Positions 5,252-5,319 of a stretch of 5,319 nucleotides of DNA are shown here, one piece after another (the first letter of the stretch is position 1; each line of letters begins with the position of its first letter). Origin of the DNA: Polaromonas sp. Lineage in GTDB: Bacteria > Pseudomonadota > Gammaproteobacteria > Burkholderiales > Burkholderiaceae_C. Location: assembly GCA_013205645.1 (NCBI GenBank), contig JABMMH010000180.1, positions 1 through 5,319 on the forward strand. The letters run 5' to 3'. The notes beneath the pieces were generated by a model, which did not search any database, was not told the origin of the DNA, and worked only from the letters and a program-made list of their open reading frames with translations. Position numbers and translations under genes: made by a program.

Positions 5252-5319
5252 ATGGCATCGATCAACAAAGTCATCATCATCGGCAACTTGGGGCGCGACC
5301 CTGAGGTGCGCTACACACC
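5252..5319 (+). CDS. ssb: Single-stranded DNA-binding protein, N-terminal fragment (runs off the right edge)
   Basis: Only 22 complete codons are present, reading MASINKVIIIGNLGRDPEVR and onward, which is the classic opening of bacterial SSB: N-K-V-I-I-I-G-N-L-G-x-D-P-E-x-R, the first strands of the OB fold. SSB coats single-stranded DNA as a homotetramer in replication, recombination and repair. The start is secure because of the AGGAGA ribosome site. A TAAAAT at 5224-5229, overlapping the stop codon of the upstream gene, could be a -10 for its own promoter, but no -35 is seen at the right distance. Its closeness to uvrA recalls the E. coli uvrA-ssb divergent pair; here the MFS gene and the sulfur module lie between them. 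Confidence 0.95.
   Translation, partial: MASINKVIIIGNLGRDPEVRYT

Overview
The window looks like a piece of a betaproteobacterial chromosome, probably from the Comamonadaceae (Rhodoferax / Polaromonas / Limnohabitans type). This rests on two things: the UvrA sequence, which has lineage-like insertions relative to E. coli, and the order uvrA (leftward) / MFS transporter (rightward) / ssb (rightward), which I recall from that family but could not check by search. GC content is moderately high and genes are tightly packed.

Layout. Positions 1-1788 (minus strand) hold the N-terminal ~596 codons of uvrA; the gene runs off the left edge. Positions 1881-2793 (minus) hold two small membrane proteins, pmpB-like and pmpA-like, the split form of the YeeE/YedE sulfur-compound transporter. 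Positions 2794-2883 are the divergent control region, dominated by a perfect 21+21 bp palindrome with a 4 bp centre. Positions 2884-3866 (plus) hold a CsoR-family repressor followed 11 nt later by an ETHE1/Blh-type persulfide dioxygenase. Positions 3973-5226 (plus) encode a YajR-like MFS transporter, and ssb begins at 5252 and leaves the right edge. No RNA gene, CRISPR array, IS element or transposase is visible. No intergenic stretch exceeds about 110 nt.

How it fits together. The centre (about 1881-3866) is a self-contained reactive-sulfur module: a thiol-based repressor, a persulfide-oxidising enzyme and a sulfur-compound transporter. One palindrome controls both arms: each half supplies a -35 to one promoter and a -10 to the other, and a CsoR-like G/C-tract operator lies between them. 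The module sits between uvrA and the yajR-like/ssb pair, which I infer were once directly divergent, so it appears to be an insertion into a housekeeping locus. No rho-independent terminator separates either arm from the repair genes downstream. The most interesting points are the dual-promoter palindrome and the repressor, whose two cysteines (C37, C61) do not match the classic CsoR copper ligands or the CstR cysteine pair.
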